Below, in pieces: positions 44,943-53,096 of a stretch of DNA of 53,097 nt. Under the pieces are notes generated by a model that was not told where the DNA came from, ran no database searches, and saw only the letters and a list, made by a program, of their open reading frames with translations. The stretch spans positions 1 through 53,097 of the forward strand of contig CAMDRO010000010.1 of assembly GCA_945906795.1 (NCBI GenBank), given 5' to 3'. Each line of letters begins with the position of its first letter. Position 1 is the stretch's first letter. The stretch is from Spirosoma fluviale. Lineage in GTDB: Bacteria > Bacteroidota > Bacteroidia > Cytophagales > Spirosomataceae. A program made the position numbers and the translations under genes.

Positions 44943-47333
44943 CTAATTTGAAATGATCAACGTCTTCGTATATAATTGATCATTAGTTTTGACGATTAAC
45001 TTATAATTCCCAGAATTAATTCCTGCCAAATTCATTTCATAAGAACCGTCTTGACTAATTTTTCCTTGGGTAATCAGTCGTCCGTCCATGGCATAAATGG
45101 TAAATTCGGACCCTTGTAAGGAAGAAACAGACTGTATGTACACCAAATTTCCAGCGGGATTTGGAAAAATAGAAAGCCCACCATCTTGTGGCAATGTATA
45201 AGTAATATCAAAAGTAGGGGACACGCATGTGGGTCCATCGGTATATTTCTTAGAGGCATAAACCGAATATCGACCATTTGCTTTTATGCGTAAAATTGAG
45301 CCTTTTTCTGTATTTATTGCCACATTGTTTAAAGACCAATTAAAGTCTATATCACTCGTTTTTTGTCCGCCAGTAAGAAAATATGGATAAAGCAAAATGG
45401 CCATTGGAGAGGGTGGATTTTGGAAAACGGTAACCTTAATGTTTTTACTCATTTCTGACTTACAGCCAAAATCATTTGTTACAAACACATTAAATTCTCC
45501 CGATGATTTAACATTTAAAGTTTGTTGATCTGACCCATTATTCCATGTATATTTTGAAGATTTTACTTGCACTGATAGATTTATTGATTCTCCATCACAA
45601 AAATTTAGAGAATTATTAGTAGTTATAATAGGAAGTAAAGGTTTGGGGAATTTTATTGTTTTAATTTCATTTGAGTAATTAGAAACACATCCATATTTAT
45701 TTTTTGTAAACGCTTTAAATACTCCTGTCTCCTTAACAGGAATTTGAGTAGAATTTTCTCCTGTGTTCCAAACGATAAACTGGTCAGTGTTACTTAATTT
45801 GAGCATAATAGATTCCCCCTCACAGAACTCGAATTTACCAACAGATGTCAATAAAGGAACTGCGGGGATTGGCAAATTTCGAACTTGAAAAAACGGAACA
45901 ATGAATATATTTCCTATGGGATCCACGGTCTTCAAAAAGTATTTGCCCGGTGTAAAAAGCTGCTTAGTTCTGTCTTTGCCTATAAAATCCAAATTGCCAT
46001 TATACCACTCTATTTGTGTATTCTCAGAGACATCATTGACGCTCATAATCATCTCATTGTTTGGGCCACATTTTTTTATGAATTGAGGTAAGGGTAATGG
46101 CAAGGTCGCTTTTGAGGTTTTAAAAAAATTATCATTCAACTTGGTTAACCAAGCGTTCGCCACCTGAGAATAGGCATTAGGCGTAAAGTGAACACATAAA
46201 GAATATAAATCATCCATACGAGGAACTTCGATTCCATCAAAATTGGGGCCACTATATATTTCGCTTATCTGACTGACGGTTACCATATCCTGCTGCGCCT
46301 TAATAATTGAAGGATTCCACTTTGGTGTCGTGCACCCCCCAATATCATATCGATTCGAAGTAAAAGAAAGCTCGGCAATTACCCATGGAATATCTAATCC
46401 TGTTTGGGATCTAAATATTGAAATTAGCTCCTTAAATTGACTATAATAGGCAGCACCGGTCGTTTCAAAATTATTATCAGTCTCACCTTGAGCCCATAAT
46501 ATGGATCGAACTCCTCCCTTAACACCAAAAGCCTCAACTACTTTCTTTAAATTAATGTAAGGAAAACCATCCGGGTAGTAAGTTGTATTGTAAGTCCAAG
46601 GGTTTGGCGAAGGTATTCCCTTAGCACTTTCCAACCAATTTTTCATCGTTGTTCCTGACCAAGACGCATTATAAAAGCAGACAGGGACATTTAATTTTTT
46701 AACCAATGAGTCTCCTATGATGGGCCAGTAATATTGTGATGAACCCGTAGGTCCAATAGTCGCATTATCATCCAGTTTGGTAAAGTTGTCAAAAGGAAAA
46801 TCTAAATTTCTTTCCCCAAATACCTTATGAGTGGGATTTGTGTTATAATCTGGAAAAAAGTTGTAAAAATTGGCACAATTTACACGGTCATCACTTGCCC
46901 CCTTTTCATTAGGCTTTCTTTTTGTTCCTTGTGCATTTGATTGACCTGCAATAATAAAATTTTCACCCACACCTACTCGGGATAACATACTTGAATCTTG
47001 CCAAACCTTGTTGACACCCATCGACCTGACCCACAAAGCGTACCAACCACCTTTCGCCTTAACTTTACCTTGAAAAAATCCTCCGCCCGGAGAGTCATCT
47101 AAATTAGACCAGTCAATAGCCGCCCCTTGCCCTTTTTCAACAGGCACTAATTTATATTGCACAAGAGTTGAATTCTCATTGCAATTTCCCAAAACTGAAA
47201 AAGTGGCTTCATTTAAAGGATTTCGCTGAAAAACTTGACGAAAATGAGGATAAAGTACACCGACGGATTGGCCGAAAATGCCCGCATGAAAAGTCAATAA
47301 TAGCACCCAGAAACTAAAAACCTTTACTCTCAT
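44943..47333 (-). CDS. Secreted sialate O-acetylesterase-like protein with T9SS sorting domain
   Basis: This 796-residue exported protein has a signal peptide of ~21 residues. Its N-terminal SGNH/SASA-type esterase region (~120-400) has 'FIIAGQSNAQG' with the predicted nucleophile Ser, 'WAQGETDNN', and 'VHFTPNAYSQ' with the likely catalytic His. Two to three Ig-like repeats follow ('CEGESIMLKLSN...W.TGE', 'CDGESINLSVQV...W.NGS'), each holding a Cys pair typical of adhesin modules, and then a type A sorting domain ('LSIFPNPAGNLVYIQ' to 'KLIVKTNDQLYTKTLIISN'). It probably removes acetyl groups from glycans at the cell surface. It has no glycan-degradation partners nearby. A TATTTTTG box lies 29-36 bases before the ATG, next to the rplI terminator. 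Confidence 0.88.
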   Translation of the reverse strand: MRVKVFSFWVLLLTFHAGIFGQSVGVLYPHFRQVFQRNPLNEATFSVLGNCNENSTLVQYKLVPVEKGQGAAIDWSNLDDSPGGGFFQGKVKAKGGWYALWVRSMGVNKVWQDSSMLSRVGVGENFIIAGQSNAQGTKRKPNEKGASDDRVNCANFYNFFPDYNTNPTHKVFGERNLDFPFDNFTKLDDNATIGPTGSSQYYWPIIGDSLVKKLNVPVCFYNASWSGTTMKNWLESAKGIPSPNPWTYNTTYYPDGFPYINLKKVVEAFGVKGGVRSILWAQGETDNNFETTGAAYYSQFKELISIFRSQTGLDIPWVIAELSFTSNRYDIGGCTTPKWNPSIIKAQQDMVTVSQISEIYSGPNFDGIEVPRMDDLYSLCVHFTPNAYSQVANAWLTKLNDNFFKTSKATLPLPLPQFIKKCGPNNEMIMSVNDVSENTQIEWYNGNLDFIGKDRTKQLFTPGKYFLKTVDPIGNIFIVPFFQVRNLPIPAVPLLTSVGKFEFCEGESIMLKLSNTDQFIVWNTGENSTQIPVKETGVFKAFTKNKYGCVSNYSNEIKTIKFPKPLLPIITTNNSLNFCDGESINLSVQVKSSKYTWNNGSDQQTLNVKSSGEFNVFVTNDFGCKSEMSKNIKVTVFQNPPSPMAILLYPYFLTGGQKTSDIDFNWSLNNVAINTEKGSILRIKANGRYSVYASKKYTDGPTCVSPTFDITYTLPQDGGLSIFPNPAGNLVYIQSVSSLQGSEFTIYAMDGRLITQGKISQDGSYEMNLAGINSGNYKLIVKTNDQLYTKTLIISN

Positions 47334-47361
47334 ATCTTATTACAAACGCTTGAAATATAAA

Positions 47362-47369
47362 CAAAAATA
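47362..47369 (-). promoter_or_regulatory. Possible -7 box (TATTTTTG) for the esterase gene
   Basis: It matches TAnnTTTG on the minus strand, placed directly after the T-run of the ribosomal operon terminator. No -33 box is seen, as that spot is the hairpin. Confidence 0.35.
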
Positions 47370-47370
47370 G

Positions 47371-47407
47371 AAAAAAAAGGTCGCACCGAAAACTCCGATG
47401 CGACCTT
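47371..47407 (-). terminator. Terminator of the rpsF-rpsR-rplI operon
   Basis: A 9-bp perfect stem plus four inner pairs (two G-U) is followed on the minus strand by T8. It lies 19 bases after the rplI stop. Confidence 0.9.
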
Positions 47408-47425
47408 AACATAAAAATCTTGAAT

Positions 47426-47869
47426 TTATTCTGAAACCACAGAAAAAGCCACCTTATGCTTAACCTCTTTATGCAAATCCAAAGTAGCCGTATAATCTCC
47501 TGTTGACTTAACCTCAGAATCAAATGAAATTTTCTTGCGATCAATATCAAAACCCTTCTCTTTCAACATATCAGAGATTTGAATACTTGTTACTCGACCA
47601 AAAATCTTTCCACTATCGCCCGTCTTCGCAGCAATAGTTAAAATCATTTCACCAATTGCCGCTGCCAAATCAAAAGCATCCTGACGGATTTTTTCTACTT
47701 TATGCGCAGCTTGTTTGATATTTTCAGCCACCACTTTACGATTGGATGGGGTTGCCATCATAGCAAAACCCTGTGGAATTAAGTAATTACGACCGTACCC
47801 AGCTCTAACAGCTACCGTATCATTTTTATACCCCAATCCCGCTATATCCGTTTTTAATATAATTTCCAT
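47426..47869 (-). CDS. rplI: 50S ribosomal protein L9
   Basis: This 147-residue protein has the normal L9 length. It starts 'MEIILKTDIAGLGYKNDTVAVRAGYGRNYLIPQGFA', the conserved N-terminal rRNA-binding fold, then the long connecting helix and a C-terminal domain ('KIFGRVTSIQISDMLKEKGFDIDRKKI'). It is last in the rpsF-rpsR-rplI operon, 40 bases after rpsR, and followed by a strong terminator. Confidence 0.98.
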   Translation of the reverse strand: MEIILKTDIAGLGYKNDTVAVRAGYGRNYLIPQGFAMMATPSNRKVVAENIKQAAHKVEKIRQDAFDLAAAIGEMILTIAAKTGDSGKIFGRVTSIQISDMLKEKGFDIDRKKISFDSEVKSTGDYTATLDLHKEVKHKVAFSVVSE

Positions 47870-47909
47870 CTTATTTTACAATCAAATGTTTATCAGGTTA
47901 TCCCCTAGT

Positions 47910-48161
47910 TTATTTTAAACCATCCGCCACATATGGCATCAAGGCTAAATGACGACAACGCTTAACCGCTTGTGCCACCTTACGTTGAAATTTCAACGAA
48001 GTACCAGTAATTCGGCGAGGTAAAATTCTACCTTGCTCGTTTACCAACTTTAATAAGTAATCTGGATTTTTATAATCAATGTATTGTATGCCCGATTTCT
48101 TAAACCGACAATACTTCTTCCGATTACTATTCTTATCTACAGGTTCGTTTACAAGTGTCAT
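47910..48161 (-). CDS. rpsR: 30S ribosomal protein S18
   Basis: This 83-residue protein has 'KKYCRFKKSGIQYIDYKNPDYLLKLVNEQGRILPRRITGT' and 'QRKVAQAVKRCRHLALMPYV', both diagnostic of S18. It binds the small subunit platform together with S6. It begins one base after rpsF ends, in the conserved rpsF-rpsR-rplI order. Confidence 0.98.
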   Translation of the reverse strand: MTLVNEPVDKNSNRKKYCRFKKSGIQYIDYKNPDYLLKLVNEQGRILPRRITGTSLKFQRKVAQAVKRCRHLALMPYVADGLK

Positions 48162-48162
48162 C

Positions 48163-48525
48163 TTATGCTTCTATTATTTCTGGTTTTCTACCTACTAAAC
48201 CCTTACTCTTTTTATCATTGTACAATACCGCATGCTTATCTAATGCAGTAGTCAAGAAACGAATAACTCGCTCATCTCGCTTGTATTCAAGCTCTAATTT
48301 AGCGATAAATTGCGGATCCCCTAAAAATTCAAATATCTGGTAATAACCGGTGTGCTTGTTTTGAATTGGATAGGCCAACTTACGTAAGCCCCATGCATCT
48401 TCATGTACAATTTTTGCACCACTGTCTACCAACAACTGCTTGAATTTCTCAACGGCGTCCTTTGTCTGTTGTTCAGACAAAACGGGAGTTAAAATGAACA
48501 CCGTCTCATAGTTTTTTAATTCCAT
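48163..48525 (-). CDS. rpsF: 30S ribosomal protein S6
   Basis: This 120-residue protein is read from the ATG at 48525, giving 'MELKNYETVFILTPVLSEQQ', the standard S6 start. An in-frame ATG 13 codons upstream would add unrelated residues and overlap the -7 box region, so I reject it. 'GLRKLAYPIQNKHTGYYQIFEF' is typical. It opens the S6-S18-L9 operon. Confidence 0.97.
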   Translation of the reverse strand: MELKNYETVFILTPVLSEQQTKDAVEKFKQLLVDSGAKIVHEDAWGLRKLAYPIQNKHTGYYQIFEFLGDPQFIAKLELEYKRDERVIRFLTTALDKHAVLYNDKKSKGLVGRKPEIIEA

Positions 48526-48561
48526 AAAATTGTTGTTTAAAAACTGAAAAAATTTGGACTG

Positions 48562-48569
48562 CAAAAGTA
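48562..48569 (-). promoter_or_regulatory. -7 box (TACTTTTG) for the rpsF operon
   Basis: It matches TAnnTTTG on the minus strand 37 bases before the chosen rpsF ATG, leaving a ~30-base leader. That is too short to hold a full S6:S18-binding leader RNA. Confidence 0.5.
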
Positions 48570-48614
48570 TGAATAATACTTTACAATTAAAAGCTCTGAA
48601 TAAAAAAATTGAAA

Positions 48615-49598
48615 TTACCTTACTTCGAAGGATCCTAGGCCAATTAAAAAGCCCTCCGAGTATAATTCGATTTCGTGTCTTCCCTCTCGATATGAATTGG
48701 GCCGAGAATAAATAAACTCGACAGATTGATGATTATTTTCATAAAATATACGCTGCTTAGCCGTATATACTAAATCTTTCTCCTTAAATGGAAATGTTCC
48801 CGAACCCAATGAATAATCCGACAACGTAGTTCCCGTAGGCTCAATAATTCTTAAATAAACCGTTTTGATTTCTTTGGTCGCCAACGGGTTTTCTTGCAAG
48901 TGAAATATCACCCGAATTTTTTCAAGTTTCTTTGCTTTTTGATTCTGAGCACCCGTCTCCCTACCCCGAGTTGAAATGGCGTACACATTAACCCCCTCAG
49001 CGCGCAAAGCCGCAGCCACATTTACTTTATCGGATAACTCTTGATTACGTACCTCCAAAATTCTTGACCGTTCACTCAATTCTTTTTGCTTAACCCCAAA
49101 AGTTAAACTTGAATCCCTCAACGCTTTTTGAACATTTGACAAACCGTCTTGCAAAATCTTAGCCTCCCTACTTAATGAATCATTTCGCGCAAGTAACACA
49201 AAGTTCTCCTTTCGCAATTTCTTTATCTCAACATCCTTTTGGCCAATTAACCGTAAATAATACGCCAATTTACGTTGAATTTCGATTTGGCCCATCTCAG
49301 GATTTTCAGATATCGCTTTCTGATCCCCAAGAATTTGTTGGCGCGCAGCTTCCAACTCATTCACCCTACCCCCCAATTTTTTTATTTGAATCATACGAAC
49401 CTCTAATTGGTTCGATATCGAATCCAATCGATCCTTCGCATCTTTAATAAAAGTTTCTTGATTAGCGCCAAAACTCCAAAATTTTGGATTCAGCCTTTCC
49501 AAAGCCACTAAACCAATTAATAGAAAAATCAAAAAAATCAAAATCCCAACCGTGCGTTGAAGCTTTTTCTCTCTTGAACTTACTGGACTTGAGGACAT
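48615..49598 (-). CDS. Membrane-anchored coiled-coil protein, unknown function
   Basis: This 327-residue protein has a short basic N-terminus, one membrane span at ~17-36, and a long predicted coiled coil (~45-195; repeated Leu/Lys/Glu, e.g. 'KDVEIKKLRKENFVLLARNDSLSREAKIL'). The C-terminal ~110 residues look like a beta domain ('IRVIFHLQENPLATKEIKTVYLRIIEPTGTTL' to 'HEIELYSEGFLIGLGSFEVR'). I have seen similar proteins labelled only as hypothetical in Bacteroidota. The layout suggests a periplasmic spacer or scaffold anchored in the inner membrane. It is divergent from yggS. Confidence 0.8.
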   Translation of the reverse strand: MSSSPVSSREKKLQRTVGILIFLIFLLIGLVALERLNPKFWSFGANQETFIKDAKDRLDSISNQLEVRMIQIKKLGGRVNELEAARQQILGDQKAISENPEMGQIEIQRKLAYYLRLIGQKDVEIKKLRKENFVLLARNDSLSREAKILQDGLSNVQKALRDSSLTFGVKQKELSERSRILEVRNQELSDKVNVAAALRAEGVNVYAISTRGRETGAQNQKAKKLEKIRVIFHLQENPLATKEIKTVYLRIIEPTGTTLSDYSLGSGTFPFKEKDLVYTAKQRIFYENNHQSVEFIYSRPNSYREGRHEIELYSEGFLIGLGSFEVR

Positions 49599-49641
49599 AT
49601 TGATATTTAATTTGTCAGCAAATTTCTGACGGATAACAAAT

Positions 49642-49649
49642 CAAAAATA
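49642..49649 (-). promoter_or_regulatory. Possible -7 box (TATTTTTG) for the coiled-coil protein gene
   Basis: It matches TAnnTTTG on the minus strand 44 bases before the ATG. No -33 partner is clear. Confidence 0.35.
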
Positions 49650-49705
49650 ATAAATTAATTTTACTTTTAAATTATTCTTTTCATTGTTCTTCTTTTCTCC
49701 TCAAT

Positions 49706-50383
49706 ATGACCATCGCTAAACAAATACTCAGCATCCAAAATGATTTAGCACATACACATGCCAAACTAATTGCCGTCACAAAAACCAGGTCAATCGACGA
49801 ATTGAATTTAACCTACCAAGCAGGAATATTAGATTTTGGTGAAAATAGAGTTCAAGAATTAGTCGAAAAACAAGCCGTGTTACCCAAGGATATTCGTTGG
49901 CATCAAATAGGGCACCTACAAACCAACAAAGTAAAATACATCGCCCCCTTTGTTCACCTCATTCATACCGTTGACTCATTGAAATTATTAATGGAAATAA
50001 ACCAACAAGCCATTAAAAATAACCGAATAATCAAATGTCTTTTCCAGATTTACATCGCTCAGGAAGAAACGAAATTCGGCTTAAGTCCAAATGAATTATA
50101 TGAAATCTTAGAAAATCCAATCTTCGCTGAATTACAAAATATCCAAATTGTAGGGCTCATGGGCATGGCCAGTTTTACCGAAAATACGGATCAAATAAAT
50201 AAAGAGTTTAACTCATTAGCCCAATTATTCCATGCGTTGAAATCAAATCATACGGCTCACCAGGCAGGAAATGTTGCTTGGGAAGAACTCTCGATGGGAA
50301 TGTCCGGCGACTATATATTGGCCGCAGCATTGGGCTCTACTTTAGTCCGAGTGGGATCCGCTATTTACGGTGCTCGGGGATAA
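49706..50383 (+). CDS. Pyridoxal phosphate homeostasis protein (YggS/PLPBP family)
   Basis: This 225-residue single-domain TIM-barrel protein binds PLP without known catalysis and keeps vitamin B6 and amino acid pools balanced. It has the PLP Lys in 'LIAVTKTRS' (K26), 'DFGENRVQELVEK', 'RWHQIGHLQTNKVKYIAPF', 'HTVDSLKLLMEI', and the C-terminal 'ELSMGMSGDYILAAALGSTLVRVGSAIYGAR'. The last 23 bases overlap the 3' end of the convergent BatA-domain gene. Confidence 0.95.
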   Translation: MTIAKQILSIQNDLAHTHAKLIAVTKTRSIDELNLTYQAGILDFGENRVQELVEKQAVLPKDIRWHQIGHLQTNKVKYIAPFVHLIHTVDSLKLLMEINQQAIKNNRIIKCLFQIYIAQEETKFGLSPNELYEILENPIFAELQNIQIVGLMGMASFTENTDQINKEFNSLAQLFHALKSNHTAHQAGNVAWEELSMGMSGDYILAAALGSTLVRVGSAIYGARG

Positions 50384-52382
50384 TTTTAAGCCGATCGCGG
50401 AATACAATGGCCATTTCAATCAAGAAGAAACACAAAGACGCGATAAAAAAATAAAAGGAAAGGTCCGTCGCAACCTCATCACCAAGGGGAATATCTTTCA
50501 TGCTAGCCATCTGAATATGCTGTTTTGCTCGATAGTGATTCTGAATTTCTTCGCTAGAATAACTTCGCATTTCACTTTCCTTGACTGGATAATTAATGGC
50601 TAAATTTAACGTTTTTTTATCCCGAATTTTAACTTGCCAAAAGCCCGAAAAATTTCGATCCAAAAGATCTGGCCACGTACAAATCCATTGAGTTCCAGTC
50701 CATTTTTGTTCCGGTATCCAGGATTGTTTCCCCTTGACCAATGTCACTAACTCTTTTTCAGCCGCACCAAATTTAAACTCCTTAGGTGCCATAATTTTAA
50801 ACGTTTGGGAGAAGACCGTAGTTGACCAATGATTAACGCTGTTATATAAAGCCATTTCTTGGAAAACAGGAAGAAATAACCCGTGCTTAAAAAAGCTATC
50901 CGAATCTTTGGCGATATCACCTGAAAAAACATACATAGACCCCGAACCCAATTTAAACTGGGACAAAAAAGGCTTTCCATTTACATATTCGAATATTGGC
51001 ACCCCGCCATCCCATTGCAAATAGGAATTTGAATTAAACATCTCTAAATTTTTCTTAAACGATGATTCTTCCAAAATCGAATTAAAAAACCGCGCATGTT
51101 TGATCGGTAAACGAACGGCCAAAGCCTGACTTGAAATCTCCTGCTTAAATGAATTTCCCTGGCTTGAAAAATTAGTATTGAGGCGATTAAGCACTCCCGC
51201 ATTTAATTGAGCACTCGGTATAAAAACCAATGTATTTCCCATTTTAACCCAATTGGAAATCAACTTTAATGCGTCAACAGAGAATGTATTTAACTCATTT
51301 AAAATCAAAAACCCTCTCATTTTAGAAAGATTCGCCAATAAGCTTTGCCTATTCACCGAGTGAAAATCAAAAAGAGAATCATGTAGAAAAACCGTTGACA
51401 TGTATTTTTCGCCAGACATCCCCTCCAAAACATAGACATCTTTTGACTCAGGTATTTCTAGCATAAAGGAATACACATTATCAAATAATACCTGATCATC
51501 AGAAATCAATTTTGCCTTTATTTCCCTTTTGTCAGAAAGACTAAGACCAAAATCAAGCCATTTCACTTCGCCCTCTTTCAAATTAATTTTCTCGGTTGAT
51601 ATAGGAAAATCATCCACATGCAGGCTCAACTTCTGATCCTTAGCCGCCATATTTCCAATATTCTTAATCCTAACTTTTAAATTAAAGGGGCGTCCGCGTT
51701 GAATTTGAGAGGTGTTATTTGAAATACTATCCACCACTACATTGGCCAACGAAGGACCTTTGACCGGAACTAAATGAACTTTAAAATTCGTAGGAAATAC
51801 AGGCCATGGACTCGATCGAGGAAAATCGGAAACCCAAATTAGCTTGGGATTTGAGCCCGCATTTTGTTCTTCATGAATTGCACCTATTCGATCGATCATT
51901 GTTTTGGGTTGGCCCACCCTTTCGCTCATTTTCAAACTTGGCCATCCATCAAGCACCTCATTCCATGTTTTAGACTCAAATTCAGCATTCTGGAATGAAT
52001 TTAAGAGTAAAAAGACCGGTTTTTTTGATCGAGGCATTTCAACCGCCAAAGAATTAAATGCAGCCCGATTCCCCTCCATAAGTCCCACATGATTATCCAC
52101 AAATAAATACGTTTCAGAGGAATTGTCTTTCACAAAGCCTATGTTTTTTGGCTGAGCAAAAGCTAATATCAAAGCAACTAAAGCCAAAATTCGGAACAAT
52201 AACAGGACTAAATCATGAAGGAAGCGAAATCCCTTTCCTTGGGTAGGGGTCCCCTTTAACACGCGAATATCGGAGAAAAATAAGGTAGATGTGCTTTTCT
52301 TATTTATGAAATGAAGCCAGATGGGTACCCCAATGCTCAATAATCCCCATAAAAATATTGGCTGCCCAAAACTTATATTCAT
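50361..52382 (-). CDS. BatA-domain membrane protein
   Basis: This 673-residue protein is read from the ATG at 52382, which gives the standard BatA (aerotolerance-type) N-terminus 'MNISFGQPIFLWGLLSIGVPIWLHFINKK', a second span ('LLLLFRILALVALILAFA'), a large periplasmic region with a CARDB-like beta domain ('GRPFNLKVRIKNIGNMAAKDQKLSLHVD'), and a final span at the C-terminus ('FYFFIASLCFFLIEMAIVF'). An upstream TTG start is unlikely because a greA terminator lies inside that stretch. Such proteins often sit in MoxR/Bat operons linked to envelope or oxidative stress; this one is away from moxR. Confidence 0.85.
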   Translation of the reverse strand: MNISFGQPIFLWGLLSIGVPIWLHFINKKSTSTLFFSDIRVLKGTPTQGKGFRFLHDLVLLLFRILALVALILAFAQPKNIGFVKDNSSETYLFVDNHVGLMEGNRAAFNSLAVEMPRSKKPVFLLLNSFQNAEFESKTWNEVLDGWPSLKMSERVGQPKTMIDRIGAIHEEQNAGSNPKLIWVSDFPRSSPWPVFPTNFKVHLVPVKGPSLANVVVDSISNNTSQIQRGRPFNLKVRIKNIGNMAAKDQKLSLHVDDFPISTEKINLKEGEVKWLDFGLSLSDKREIKAKLISDDQVLFDNVYSFMLEIPESKDVYVLEGMSGEKYMSTVFLHDSLFDFHSVNRQSLLANLSKMRGFLILNELNTFSVDALKLISNWVKMGNTLVFIPSAQLNAGVLNRLNTNFSSQGNSFKQEISSQALAVRLPIKHARFFNSILEESSFKKNLEMFNSNSYLQWDGGVPIFEYVNGKPFLSQFKLGSGSMYVFSGDIAKDSDSFFKHGLFLPVFQEMALYNSVNHWSTTVFSQTFKIMAPKEFKFGAAEKELVTLVKGKQSWIPEQKWTGTQWICTWPDLLDRNFSGFWQVKIRDKKTLNLAINYPVKESEMRSYSSEEIQNHYRAKQHIQMASMKDIPLGDEVATDLSFYFFIASLCFFLIEMAIVFRDRLKIIPEHRK

Positions 52383-52400
52383 AAAAGCTAAAATACAAAA

Positions 52401-52425
52401 AATCCCAACGATATAGATTGGGATT
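52401..52425 (-). terminator. Terminator after greA
   Basis: An 8-bp perfect stem (AATCCCAA/TTGGGATT) is followed on the minus strand by a T-rich tail. It lies 25 bases after the greA stop and just before the BatA-domain gene. Confidence 0.8.
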
Positions 52426-52449
52426 ATACTATTCAATGAGTCAAAATTT

Positions 52450-52923
52450 TTATCTTGAGATTGACATAATTTCGAATTCCAAGTTTCCAGCTGGCGCCGT
52501 AATCTGAGCTAAATCACCCACTTGCTTTCCGAGCAAACCTTTACCAAACGGAGAAGATGCTGAAATTTTACCCGTTTTTAAATCCGCTTCCTCTTCAGAA
52601 ACAATGGTATAGGTAACCAGCATTCCGTTTTTTGTGTTTTTAATCTGAACAATTGAGTAAATGGATACTTTTGAAATATCAATCGTAGATTCGTCTAACA
52701 CCCTTGCATTGGCCACGACTTGTTCTAATTTTGAAATTTTTAATTCCAATAAACCTTGCGCATCTTTTGCCGCATCATATTCAGCATTCTCACTCAAATC
52801 TCCTTTGTCTCGAGCCTCGGCAATTTGCTTAGCCATATCTTGACGTCCTTGAAATTTCAACGAATGCAACTCAGCCTTTAACTTTTCTACCGCCTCAGCT
52901 GTATAATATTGGAACTGTGCCAT
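52450..52923 (-). CDS. greA: Transcription elongation factor GreA
   Basis: This 157-residue protein is read from the ATG at 52923 ('MAQFQYYTAEAVEKLKAELHSL'). An in-frame ATG 11 codons upstream adds residues not found in GreA. The N-terminal coiled coil carries the conserved acidic tip ('AEARDKGDLSENAEYDAAKDAQ'), which reaches into RNA polymerase to trigger cleavage of backtracked RNA. The C-terminal FKBP-like domain has 'ISASSPFGKGLLGKQVGD'. A leader of ~130 bases with a terminator-like hairpin precedes it. Confidence 0.96.
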   Translation of the reverse strand: MAQFQYYTAEAVEKLKAELHSLKFQGRQDMAKQIAEARDKGDLSENAEYDAAKDAQGLLELKISKLEQVVANARVLDESTIDISKVSIYSIVQIKNTKNGMLVTYTIVSEEEADLKTGKISASSPFGKGLLGKQVGDLAQITAPAGNLEFEIMSISR

Positions 52924-52950
52924 CTTAATTAATTTATTTAGATTCCTGAA

Positions 52951-52981
52951 AAACAAAATAGAACGGCTTCCGACCGTTCTA
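52951..52981 (-). terminator. Terminator-like hairpin in the greA leader
   Basis: TAGAACGG pairs with CCGTTCTA around a 7-base loop and is followed on the minus strand by 'ttttgttttt'. It lies ~36 bases before the greA ATG, downstream of the predicted greA promoter, so it could act as an attenuator. If the promoter is not real, it could end an upstream gene outside the window. Confidence 0.6.
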
Positions 52982-53064
52982 CATAATTTATTTGTAGTTT
53001 TGTCTCAGATGCCGAACTAGAATAAATGTTTATTTATCAACACGTAATCTTATTTTTTACCCGA

Positions 53065-53096
53065 CAAAGGTAATTAAAAAGCGATATTATCCCAAA
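53065..53096 (-). promoter_or_regulatory. Promoter for greA
   Basis: On the minus strand TTTG (53096-53093) and TACCTTTG (53072-53065) are 20 bases apart, fitting the Bacteroidetes housekeeping promoter. The implied leader to the greA ATG is ~130 bases. Confidence 0.6.

Noticed and set aside
48526-48564. Upstream ATG for rpsF
   Set aside because: The added 13 residues are not S6-like and the ATG sits at the -7 box region.
52383-52436. TTG start giving 18 extra residues for the BatA-domain protein
   Set aside because: That stretch contains the greA terminator hairpin, and the ATG at 52382 gives the normal BatA N-terminus.
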